From NCBI GenBank assembly GCA_944472135.2, contig OX235263.1:23303379-23367378 (forward strand): a stretch of DNA of 64,000 bases, in the 5' to 3' direction. The first letter of the stretch is position 1, and every line of letters begins with the position of its first letter. This DNA comes from Trichobilharzia regenti (Eukaryota > Platyhelminthes > Trematoda > Strigeidida > Schistosomatidae). This document shows positions 55,155-64,000 of this stretch, one piece after another. Position numbers and translations under genes: made by a program. The notes beneath the pieces were generated by a model. That model searched no databases. It worked only from the letters and a program-made list of their open reading frames with translations, and was not told where the DNA came from.

Positions 55155-55640
55155 ACACAGCTCATTGGTTGGAACATTTCATCATGAGCTGACATTAGTT
55201 AGAGCACCATTCGGAAACCAGTACTGAAGTACTGGACAACTGTTGCGTACTCCTACTTTGGCACTCTTATTCATCAGTACACACGCACCACAAGGGTTCG
55301 AACCCAATACCTTCTGGTTACAAGGTGAGCTAGCTCGTAGACCATTAGGCCACTGGGACACACCCTATCTAATGGCCAGCACATGAATCCCAACTTCTCC
55401 TAATTCATGTCATAACGCCACCGCTAGTCAGTGTCTTCTTCGATGAGTAACTGTCCTCATCTTCGACCTGCTATGCCCTACTGGTCACGGTTTTCCACTA
55501 GAACCTCAGGCAACTGCCTGACTAGGGCCAGTCGCTAGTGATTATCAGATCGATTTTCAGGTATTATTTTTAAATAAACTTTTGTTTGATTAGTTGGTCA
55601 GCTCATGATGAAACCCTCCAACCAATTAAACACAATCAAT
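55155..55640 (-). mobile_element. SINE-3 copy plus opposite tail
   Basis: Minus-strand unit 55155-55560 (B box reverse of GGGTTCGAACCC near 55295; hammerhead remnant 55225-55285), followed by a plus-strand tail (GCTCATGATGAAACCCTCC) at 55600-55640. Confidence 0.78.
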
Positions 55641-55859
55641 AATTGAAAAATATACGTCTAACTTTTGAACTTACTGCCTCTTTCATCCATTACAACATCG
55701 CACAAATATCAGTATCAAACAATATTTTTTGATATAGGTGAAGCGAATGTATCGCGGTTCAAGAATATAATGCCATCAACAATACGTACACCAGAAAAAG
55801 ACTTTTTAAAGCGAAATTTCATTTAAAAACCATATAAGAAATAAGTTGTCATTAAATCA

Positions 55860-56020
55860 TCATACTCCCGTAACTCGCTAAGCCAGAAATAATGCAGGTA
55901 AAGAGCAAAGGTTGGAGATGAGGCTAGCAACCGCATCCTGTAAAAATTAAATACTTATACAGAAACTTCGAGCGACTAGCTTGAGGCCCTATGTTCCACT
56001 GGGAATGTGAAGGGAAAAAA
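55860..56020 (+). mobile_element. SINE-2 3' part
   Basis: Starts in the body (AACTCGCTAAGCCAG) and ends with CCCTATGTTCCACTGGGAAT; the tRNA head is missing. Confidence 0.78.
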
Positions 56021-56829
56021 TCACAATAGTAACAGACTACTATACTACAGTTAGCGGGGATATGAATTAAATCCACTCTCAATTTAATGTCAAGTGTTTT
56101 ATTGACTTTTTCAGTAATTATTAGCGGGTCTGCAAAGTAAGTTTTGACGTATGACCGAATTTAGATCTTTATCCTAAAATTCCACCAATTTATTCCGCCC
56201 CCCTCCTCAAATTGTATAGTAATTTGAGGAGGACACCTTTTTTTCGGGATCGAATAGACTGTGATAAGTACTGATAGTTGTCACAGTATGAAAACTATCC
56301 AACCTGCCTTGATATCTCGTCTCGAATGTTTTTCAGACAGAAAATTATTCGGTTTCAAGATGGGTGTTTTTACTTCTAATATTCTATATTGCACCTACCT
56401 ATGCATTGATATTTAGACATTAAAATCGATTCTGCCCCTGACAGGCACTACGTCAAAATATCAGGGTCTACGTGATTTTTCAACTTCACAGGTGAACAAA
56501 AATATTGATTCGGAAATTTAAAAAGAAAATTAACTAAATACACCAAAGGTCTAACTTTTTGAGAGATGTATTCATTTTACCTACAATTTCTGTCAACTAT
56601 TAAGCTGCATTTATTTTATTTTATTTTCTCCTTTCAAAGCTGACTTTATTTCATGTGTCAGACATGTTATACATTTTTTTCCCCTGTTTCCATGAATTTG
56701 AAGACACACCATTAGAAATATTAATAAGGATAGCTGGGGATAAATTTCTGTCAAAGACTTCAAGTTATAAATAACTGACACTATTGAATATCAAATTATA
56801 TTGCCTTGTCAGGTACTAGTGATTCATAT
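56021..56829. other. No recognisable gene
   Basis: Short inverted word CCTCCTCAAATTGTATAG / AATTTGAGGAGG at 56208-56233 is a hairpin. Nothing else is recognised. Confidence 0.45.
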
Positions 56830-56859
56830 TCATAATGTCTGTTCTATTGTCACTGATAA

Positions 56860-57385
56860 ATTAATATGACGAAAATATTCATTCAGATATCCAGCAAAAA
56901 ACAAAATAATTGAGCAAAGAATATCCTTTTCGATAAATTCCTCTTCCGCCTCTTCAATTATATATCTGTTTATATACATTGAATATTCTAGATTAGTAGT
57001 CAATAACAATATTAGTGTTTTTTTTAAATAATATCGATTTTTTAAGTAAGATAACAATGGAATTACAGTTCATTAAAGATGCTTAAATTATTATAATATT
57101 AAATATATAATATCAAATAGAATATCAACTAAAATTATGGAAATTTACACAAAAATTAAGGATCATTCAAACCTAGATGGCCACGGTAAGGATGATGTCT
57201 GAACTAACTTCTTTTGTACGCATAAATTAGCCTTCTTAATGTGGATCCCAACAGCCTCAGCAATATTTTTAGTAATTGAACTCTTACGGTGAAGTTAAGA
57301 TTTGTTGGAATGCCGTAAATGACTTTGAAAGCTGCCTTGTTGAAATCAGTCTTGTGTTCTGTACCCACAAGACGAGACAGAATAG
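56860..57385 (-). mobile_element. PLE-C relic, 3' half
   Basis: Minus-strand copy aligning with 19214-19600 and 18170-18324 but uninterrupted, so it shows the empty site of the PLE-D insertion at 18.3 kb. Hammerhead-like region 56905-56960: core CGGAAGA, GAAA, stem III AAGG/TCTT, GCTC. Confidence 0.72.
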
Positions 57386-57510
57386 CGTTATTGACTACTA
57401 TTCTAGATTATTCCATGTACATAAACGTATATTTATTTGTAAAGCCAGAAGAGGAAATTATCGAAAAGAATATTTTTTCCTCAATTATTTTGTGTTTTAG
57501 AAATTAACAT
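57386..57510 (+). mobile_element. PLE-C terminus in opposite orientation
   Basis: Plus-strand terminus (ATTGACTACTATTCTAGAT, then AAAGCCAGAAGAGGAA and CGAAAAGAATATT) joined to the truncated minus copy, the same inverted arrangement as at 19.2-20.4 kb. Confidence 0.7.
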
Positions 57511-57534
57511 GACGTTAAGAGTTGATCTGTTTTT

Positions 57535-57800
57535 TTGAGTTTGATCAAGGATTGATATCAGGTAGAGAATCATTGGAAACCAGCAGGGAGCACTGAACAA
57601 CTGTTTCATCCTAGTCTGGAAACCATCAGTAGTACGCACTCATCGGCAGGCTTTGAACCCTACGGTTACAAGGCAAGCTAGTATGCCACTCAGCCACTGG
57701 GACCCAACTCAATAGCCAGCCCATGAATTTTAACTTCTGCAAATTTGTGACTTTAGCGCAACCACCAACCAATGTGATCGACGGGATGTCTATCTTCACT
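57535..57800 (-). mobile_element. SINE-3 copy, hammerhead core nearly intact
   Basis: Minus strand. The hammerhead at 57587-57636 reads GTACTA, core CTGATGG, TTCC/GGAT, GAAA, CAGTTG, TT, CAGTGC. This is the closest SINE-3 copy to a full core; the last core base is G instead of A. Confidence 0.75.
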
Positions 57801-58059
57801 GCCAACTGGATGGACGTTATCGTCTATTTTTAAAGTTACTTTTACATTTTCGTATGCATTGGTTTCTGGGCAATTGATGAAACTTTTAAAATAGGACATG
57901 CACTTTTCATGCAAAACTACTGTATTCGTTGTCGGGTAATGTTAGATGATATGGGTTAGAATGGAAAAGGCTTAAGGGTGAACCAGGATCAAACAGTTGA
58001 TGAATTCTTAGACAATTGGTTTTAATTAGCCAGGTAGGCAGGTGTAGACTGCCAGGTTG

Positions 58060-58628
58060 AGATTGTTGGAATTCTAAGAAACAATTACTCCAGACTCTGG
58101 CGTAGACGAGATGTTCGACTATCGACCAAAGGGCGAGTGTACTGCTTATCAGTCCGCTCCGCCTTCCTTTATGGCTGTGAGACCTGGCCACTGAGAGTGG
58201 AAGACATGAAAAGACTAGCTGTCTTTGATCATAGGTGCCTGCGTTCTATTTCCCGTGTGAAGTGGCATAATAAGGTGAGCAACATGGAGGTTAGGCGTCG
58301 AGTTCTAGGTGAACAGGGGAAATCAATCGACGAGGTTGTGAAGTTACAAAGACTGAGATGGTTAGAACATGTGTTACGTATGCCAAGCCATCGCCTCCCT
58401 TGACGAGCAATGTTAGCGGATGTAGGGTCAGGCTGGAAAAAAGCTAGCGGCGATCAAACCAAAACATGGCACCAGTCAATGAAATCCACAACAGTTGGTC
58501 TAAGCCACGTAGGAAGGTGTAGACTTCCAGGCTGGGGTCCACGGGACGGTAAAAATCAATGGTTGGAAACAATTGGTGACATGGCTCAAAATCGTTCTCA
58601 GTGGCGCAGATGCATCCACTCCTTGTGA
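58060..58628 (+). pseudogene. RTE-2 LINE C-terminal coding
   Basis: Frames read RLWRRRDVRLSTKGRVY, YGCETWPLRVEDMKRLAVFD, RVKWHNKVSNMEVRRRVLG, LQRLRWLEHVLRMPSHRLP, then a TGA in place of the usual R, and WKKASGDQTKTWHQSMKS, GRCRLPGWGPRD, MAQNRSQWRRCIHSL and stop. This is the post-RT region common to flatworm RTE-type LINEs; the RT itself is missing. Confidence 0.8.
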
Positions 58629-59084
58629 CTTATGATTTCCAATGAAACCTTATTGTTCTTCGTTACTACTATTCCTTTGTCTCACACCTCTGTTTACTGT
58701 CTCTAGTATGCTTTTCTTGTACTTCCTTCTCTTGCTTCGGGTGCTACACGGAGTGTGGTGACTTGAACTTCCGCACATTTGTGCAAAGTTCTATGTCGAA
58801 AACAGACAGACTGTTAGTGGTATGTCTTGAAATCGTTGTCAATGGTGGAGATACGTTCACTCTTCGTGATCTCTCAGATACACTAAGTTCTCACTTTTCC
58901 TCATATGGTTATTCTTCCTCATGTATATTTCTGTTGATGATATTTCTTTTGCATCTCTTTTCCCTACCATCTATGCTATATAGAGTGTACCGACCTGAAC
59001 TGCTGCAATTCTGTTCAAAGTTTTAATTTTGAAATTCTTTCACTCAGTCACTTTCGTTACCGGTTTATAAAGATGAGATTAGAT
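58629..59084. other. RTE-2 3' untranslated region or unknown
   Basis: Follows the LINE stop codon. The words GTGTGGTGACTTGAAC and TGCTATATAGAGTGTACCGAC may belong to the LINE 3' end. No other feature seen. Confidence 0.4.
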
Positions 59085-60213
59085 TTTGAAATAATGGAGA
59101 TTTATAGTTCAGATGGATAATGTAGAATTTGTTGCATTCTCTGAGGAGATGGTTGACGGTTTAATTTCAAAGCTTGCCTCGTCCACCTTTTAGACAACAT
59201 CTCACTTCATCTCAGGCCTTAGTATAAAATGAACTCATTTGAATTCTCCATGAATGATGTCATTTCCTCTTCTCCTGACAACCACTATCGTGACTAGTGG
59301 TTAATTTACATCTCTATTACCCACAAAGGAAACTGTGTGCAAACATTGTTGAAAAGAGTTCAAACGCACACTGTAGCGCTACTCCGGTGTTGAAGACAGG
59401 GGAGGAAAAAATAACTATTGAACGTCTTCGAAAAGAATGCATATCCTCATGATTTCATTGAAAGTTGTTTAAACTCGAGTCATAACACCATCAACAACAA
59501 GGCAACATCAAAGATCACAAGAGCATACCATCCTACCATCCTGAAATCACAGCTAGAATATTAAGACCGTTTGAGATAGATATAACACACAAGCCAACCC
59601 GCACAATCACTTCATTCATCGATATTTTGTAAACCAAAGAATTCAACAGAAAAATAAGATAAAATTAGTACCATTTACAAAATAAGCCGCGTGAAGTGCA
59701 ATAATCATTACATCGATAAAAGTGCGCCTCCCCCAACCCTGTGTGTCCAAATCCAAGAGCACAAATCACCCGTGAAAAGACATGGTATATATTCTTTAAT
59801 ATCAATGCATGTAGATAATTATGGACATCAATCTGTTGAGTGGGATAATGTTGAAATTTTAAATAGAGGAAACACCAAAAAATACTCCCAGAGAATTTCT
59901 ACAAGCCTGGTACTCAAATGAACTAGCAATTAACAAACGGATTACTATAGACCAGATTTATCAGCTAATGAAAAGTAAATTACATGACAAGAACGGTAAA
60001 ATTCCAAGTCAATAAAAATGATCAATAGGGAAGTAAATTAGCAACCAGTCACGACAGTGGTTATCAGGATAAGAGGATACAATGACATCATTCATGAAGA
60101 ATTCAAATGAGTTCATTTTGTGCTAAAACCTTCACTGAAACGGGATGTTGTGTAAAAAGCGGAGGACGAAATCTTCGCAATTAAACCATCCATCGGCTCC
60201 TCAGAGAACACAA
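59085..60213 (+). mobile_element. PLE-D with inverted terminal repeats
   Basis: Inverted repeats of about 190 bp at 59131-59324 and 60020-60213 (roughly 80% alike by eye) enclose decayed RT C-terminal and GIY-YIG coding at 59325-60000. Readable parts include CVQTLLKRVQT, NAYPHDFIESCLNSSHN, TIYKISRVKCNNHYIDKS, ISMHVDNYGHQSVEWDNVEI. The nuclease core YIGQ has become YIDKS. Extra tail CATTATCCATCTGAAC (reverse) lies at 59090-59125. Confidence 0.75.
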
Positions 60214-61146
60214 CTGATTTAAAGTGAGATTAGATTACTAAAAATAAAAATTGTGTTACACTCTTTATTGGGTGAGTTACATTCATTTCGTTTAAGCTGT
60301 TGCTAGTAAACCAGACTACCTTATGCCATTATTTTGCGTATTCTAGCCTGAATAAAATGCCTATTGTTATCTAATATCAAAAAGAGTTCTATCTGTCCTA
60401 TCGTACACCGTTATGTAAATAAATCCATTGTAAGGTATCCAAGTCTATATGTGACTTAGTAACACTTTCATATCGAGAAGAACAAATTTCCTCATAAATG
60501 AAGAAGTGTTTTGAAACCCATAAGGCCAACAAGTGTGATATTCAAGCGTGTTACTTCTTTATAACTAATCAGGGGTTACTGTAATTTGTCCATCATAGAA
60601 CTATGTCTACGAAACCAAAGGTATACACTTCCTCTTTAGGTGTAACCATCTTAAATTGTGCGGAAAAAACTTGTTGAATTTTTTATTAGCCATCTAAACG
60701 TTTTAAACAAATCATTCGTCAGTAGGTATATCAAACAATCTATCTTTCGTGGAGAAATATACATTCATTACAATAAAGGTTTTTGTATTTCACGGTGAAT
60801 GAAAAACAAAACGATACTGTTGTTGGTTTTACTGATGTTTTGCTATTTAATGCTGCTGCTAATAGCTTTATCAAAGTGGTATTATTAAACCGGAATTTAC
60901 AAAATCTCTGCTTATTCATAACAATTTGATCATCATTCCTCGGTATGGGGTCATTTTTCGCTGTCGAATTGGCCAATTGGTAAAGATAACAAAACCAGGT
61001 GTGGATTGTTGGATTTGATAAGTGTATAAAATTGTAAAAGCAGTGTATGTTTACAAAGTATAATCGCTAATCACATTCGTGTTGATTTTCTTCACGGGGG
61101 AGGGAGGTGTTCTGACCAGGTCAAATTCTGTTTCAATTCATCATTC
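60214..61146. other. No recognisable gene
   Basis: AT-rich and apparently repeat-poor. No exon could be supported. Confidence 0.5.
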
Positions 61147-61530
61147 CTATTCAGACAATTTGGATTCCATTTGATATGAAGTGCTTATGATTGATGTGAG
61201 ACTTTCTTTATGATTTCTAAAATTTTTCTGGATAATTTCAATGTTGTCAGAATCAATTTTGTGGCCTGATTCTATAGCGTGCAGACCTATGGTTGATGAT
61301 TTCTCAAGCTTTTTCAGTTCAACTGGTAGAACAGATGCTCTACAGTGTTCATTTCTACTGATTTTGATTTCTGAAGATGTTTGTTCGCTGTGTATCGCCT
61401 CACATTCTAAGCATTTCATTTTATAGACACAATTAGACAGAGAATCTTTAGGGATTTGGTCTTTTATATGGACAAGGTTACTTTGCAGTGTGTCTGATGT
61501 TTTGAAGAAAACTCTGATATCAAGCCTATT
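61147..61530 (-). pseudogene. PLE-I GIY-YIG region
   Basis: Minus-strand frame: RRVLNRLDIRVFFKTSDTLQ, IPKDSLSNCVYKMKCLECEA, then IHSEQTSSEIKISRNEHCRA, HAIESGHKIDSDNIEI and a C-terminal KESLTSIIST. The nuclease start CVYKMKC is clear; the expected YIGQTS has become IHSEQTS. Confidence 0.75.
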
Positions 61531-61969
61531 GAGTACCCTTCTGATAAAACTCAACTCATGCCACCCGAATCTCAGTTTCACGATAGAACACGAGGAAAAC
61601 AATACTGTTAAACTCCTAGACGTTTTTCTAGCGAAAATGTCTGATGGCACAATCGAAAGATCTATATTTAGAAAGTCTTCATGGACAGGACAGTACACGC
61701 ATTTCAAGAGCTTTGTTCCAATCCAGTATAACAGGAACTTAGTCACAACGCTGTTCAATAGAGCACGGAAAATTCGTTCTGACATTTCAATTGAGCATGA
61801 AATAAAAGCTCTGAAGGATATTTTATCTAAGAATGGATATCCTGAGAAGTTCATTAATAAATACTCTAAAGAAATCACCCCCTGCAAAACTATCTAGACA
61901 GCTTCGAAGAAATCTCTATATCAGTTTGCCATTCAAAGGATATGATATACAGGAGGCATTCAAACGAAG
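61531..61969 (+). pseudogene. PLE-I reverse transcriptase C-terminus
   Basis: Plus-strand frame: LSFTIEHEENNTVKLLDVFL, AKMSDGTIERSIFRKSSWTG, QYTHFKSFVPIQYNRNLVTT and KDILSKNGYPEKFINKY, the PLE RT thumb region. It is joined head-to-head with the minus copy at about 61531 and is cut at 61969 by the RTE-1 LINE. Coding resumes at 63441. Confidence 0.78.
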
Positions 61970-63452
61970 CAGAAGCTTTAAAAATAGACTCAGAGACAAC
62001 AGCGGACTTGATGACGCCACTGCTGGAGAAGGTGTGGAAAGAGGCCAAAGTACCCGAGGATTGGAAGAACGGATACTTATTCAAACTTCCAAAGAAAGGA
62101 GACTTAAGTCAATGTAAAAACTGGCGTGGAATTATGCTTCTGTCCATTCCAAGCAAGATACTAAGTCGCATCATCCTGGAGAGAATCAAACAAGCCCTAG
62201 ATGAAAAACTTCGTCCGGAACAGGCCGGATTCAGGAGAAACAAATCATGTATTGATCAAATCGCCACTCTACGGATCATCATTGAACAAAGCTTGGAATG
62301 GCAGTCACCTCTCTATCTCAACTTCATCGACTTTGAAAAGGCCTTCGACAGCGTCGATCGAGAGGTCATTTGGAAACTACTTCGCTACTACGGGGTCCCA
62401 TCGACAATTATACATCTCATCCAACAGCTATACGACAATGCTGCATGCCAAGTAATCCACAACGGGAAACTTAAGGAGGCCTTCGAAGTGAGGACGGGAG
62501 TGAGGCAAGGCTGTCTACTATCGCAAGTGATCTTCCTGATTGCAATTGATTGGATAATGCGACAGACAACGGCAACCAACGAGGGAACAGGCATAAAATG
62601 GACTGACACAAAAGACTTGGAGGATCTGGATTTCGCCGATGATATATGTCTGATTTCCCATAAACTGGAAGATATGCAAGTGAAAAGTAACAAGTTGGCA
62701 GAAGAAGCATCAAAGATAGGACTTCACGTGAACATAGATAAAACAGAGATGATGAAGATTCCTAGCCAACAGCAACAACAACAGACAACAATCAGCATAA
62801 GTGGGAAGAACCTGAAAGAAATAACCTCCTTCACCTACCTGGGAAGCATCGTCTCAACTACAGGCGGAACTGACGAGGACATCAAAGCCAGAATCGGAAA
62901 AGCAAGACAAGCTTTCATTACTCTCAAACCTGTGTGGAGGTCAACAGCACTCTGCATGAAAAATAAGATCCGGATTTTCAACTCCAATGTGAAGTCAGTG
63001 CTACTATACGGATCAGAGACTTGGCGAGTCATAAAGAGCATCTCAAACAAACTTCAAATCTTCATTAACAGCTGTCTCCGCTCAATACTCAAGATCAGAT
63101 GGCCAGAAAAGATCAGCAACAGGGATCTCTGGGAGCGAACCAATCAGGAACCGATTGTGAAACAAATAGGCAGAAAGAAATGGAGATGGATTGGCCATAC
63201 GCTGAGGAAACCATCAAGTGACATCACTAGACAAGCCCTCGAGTGGAACCCAAAAGGGAGGCGGCGAGTTGGTCGTCAGTGCAAGGGTGACTTGGAGGAG
63301 GTCATGCGAGGAGGAGATGAAAGCATGTGGACAGACCTGGAGCGGGGTGAAAAAGTTGTCGGAAAACCGAAGGCAATGGAGGTGCGCAGCTGAGGCCCTA
63401 TGTTCCTCTAGGAACTAAAGGATACAATAATATAATAATAATTCAAACGAAG
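61958..63452 (+). mobile_element. RTE-1 LINE, young, 5'-truncated
   Basis: A 1471-bp insertion (61970-63440) with a 12-bp target duplication ATTCAAACGAAG (61958-61969 and 63441-63452). The tail is GCCCTATGTTCCTCTAGGAA followed by an AATA-rich end. The target is the RT gene of a PLE-I. Confidence 0.93.
61970..63393 (+). CDS. RTE-1 reverse transcriptase, partial but uninterrupted
   Basis: An open frame of about 474 codons; the ATG at 61942 lies in PLE sequence and is not the natural start. RT blocks in order: PEDWKNGYLFKLPKKGD, NWRGIMLLSIPSKILSRII, RPEQAGFRRNKSCIDQIATL, LNFIDFEKAFDSVDREV (motif A, catalytic D), RTGVRQGCLLS (motif B), LDFADDICLISHKL (motif C, FADD), IGLHVNIDKTEMM (motif D), FTYLGSIVSTTGGTDEDIK (motif E). 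The C-terminal region holds LYGSETWR and KKWRWIGHTLRKPSSDITRQ. The apurinic endonuclease and N-terminal RT are absent through 5' truncation, so it cannot retrotranspose. The lack of frameshifts implies a recent insertion. Confidence 0.9.
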
Positions 63453-63700
63453 ACTCGACAAAGCTATCAAGAGAATTTATAATGCTACAATGCTTGTTTT
63501 CCTTCACCCCACCAAGTGAGTGCTTCAACAATCTGGGGAAGACCAGTCACCAATCCTGGACACTTCAAACTGCGTATGTCAGTTTGAGTGTGTTTGTGGC
63601 AGCAAATGCATAGGTCGTACAGAAAGGCGATTGTCCACCCGCATGATGGAGCATTTGCCAAAATGCTTGAAAACAGCTGAGTGCAAATTGCTAAAACCCT
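63441..63700 (+). pseudogene. PLE-I continuation: RT end and GIY-YIG start
   Basis: After the LINE the PLE frame resumes: RLDKAIKRIYNATM, a frame break with a TGA near 63518, then LDTSNCVCQFECVCGSKCIG, RTERRLSTRMMEHLPKCLK. The nuclease start CVCQF...CIGR is recognisable. Confidence 0.75.
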
Positions 63701-63734
63701 CAACAACAACAACAAAATTCCATTTTATTTTGGG

Positions 63735-63835
63735 ACTTCTCAGAAATGTGCAATCAAGACACCCACCACGGATCGAACCGGAGATCTTCAGGAGTAACAC
63801 GACCAAGCTCCTTGACCACTCGGTCACTTAGCCTG
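63735..63835 (-). mobile_element. tRNA-like SINE head
   Basis: Minus strand: GTGACCGAGTGGTCAAGGAG (A box) and CTCCGGTTCGATCCGTGG (B box), spaced as in a leucine- or serine-type tRNA. The flanks do not fold as a full tRNA, so a SINE is more likely. Confidence 0.6.
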
Positions 63836-64000
63836 GAATTTAACGACTCTTTGATTCTAGCTCTGTTAGTTTGTGATATAACCCTGCCTTCACCATTGTC
63901 TCCCATGGTCATCGATTTCAGCTTGACATGGTGCACCTCACTGCAGCTTCAGGAATTCCATCTAATAGCCATCAATTAGCTGGTGATGTGATATTCCGAT

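Noticed and set aside
61942..63393. A 483-residue ORF starting at 61942
   Set aside because: Its first nine codons come from the PLE target. The natural protein is only the LINE part after 61970.
1..64000. CRISPR arrays, bacterial operons or ribosome binding sites
   Set aside because: No regularly spaced repeats with unique spacers, and the retroelement content and splice signal are eukaryotic.

Overview
The window looks like repeat-dense, AT-rich nuclear DNA of a trematode flatworm, most likely a schistosome or close relative. The basis is tRNA-headed SINEs carrying hammerhead ribozymes (the Schistosoma Sm-alpha type), many Penelope-like elements (PLEs) with a GIY-YIG endonuclease (Cercyon-like), and RTE-like LINEs. 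Species cannot be fixed by eye. Family labels used here (PLE-A to PLE-I, SINE-1 to SINE-5, RTE-1, RTE-2) are mine.

Only one stretch looks like a host gene. A plus-strand exon (coding about 27525-28928, possible 5' untranslated sequence from 26738) encodes a long acidic, low-complexity region followed by the first ~33 residues of a PDZ domain with a PWGF motif, ending at a consensus splice donor. No later exon was recognised, so the next intron may exceed 35 kb.

Nearly everything else is mobile DNA. Region 1-9 kb: minus-strand PLE-A and PLE-B relics, one of them split by a complete young 1.83-kb LTR element with near-identical LTRs, a 5-bp target duplication and a single ORF that appears to join Gag to the C-terminal tail of integrase. 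9-17.5 kb: SINEs, two RTE-like LINEs and a solo LTR. 17-21 kb: a large inverted PLE-C pair broken by a PLE-D insertion. 21-27 kb: PLE-G and PLE-H relics and a SINE-3 cluster. 29-40 kb: nested LINEs, a PLE complex with inverted ends, and a second Cercyon-like PLE. 40-50 kb: nested SINEs, a near-perfect 378-bp foldback inside a SINE, and three Sm-alpha-like SINE copies. 50-54 kb: minus-strand RTE-like LINEs. 54-64 kb: further PLE relics and a 5'-truncated RTE-1 LINE with an intact reverse-transcriptase ORF inserted into a PLE.

The main theme is retroelements with self-cleaving RNA. At least three tRNA-headed SINE families carry recognisable type I hammerhead folds with a palindromic stem III, and PLE-B ends carry a related hammerhead-like core. 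Several copies are head-to-tail, inverted or circularly permuted, as expected if self-cleaved multimeric or circular RNA is reverse-transcribed. SINE-2 instead shares its 3' tail with the RTE-1 LINEs, suggesting it borrows their machinery.
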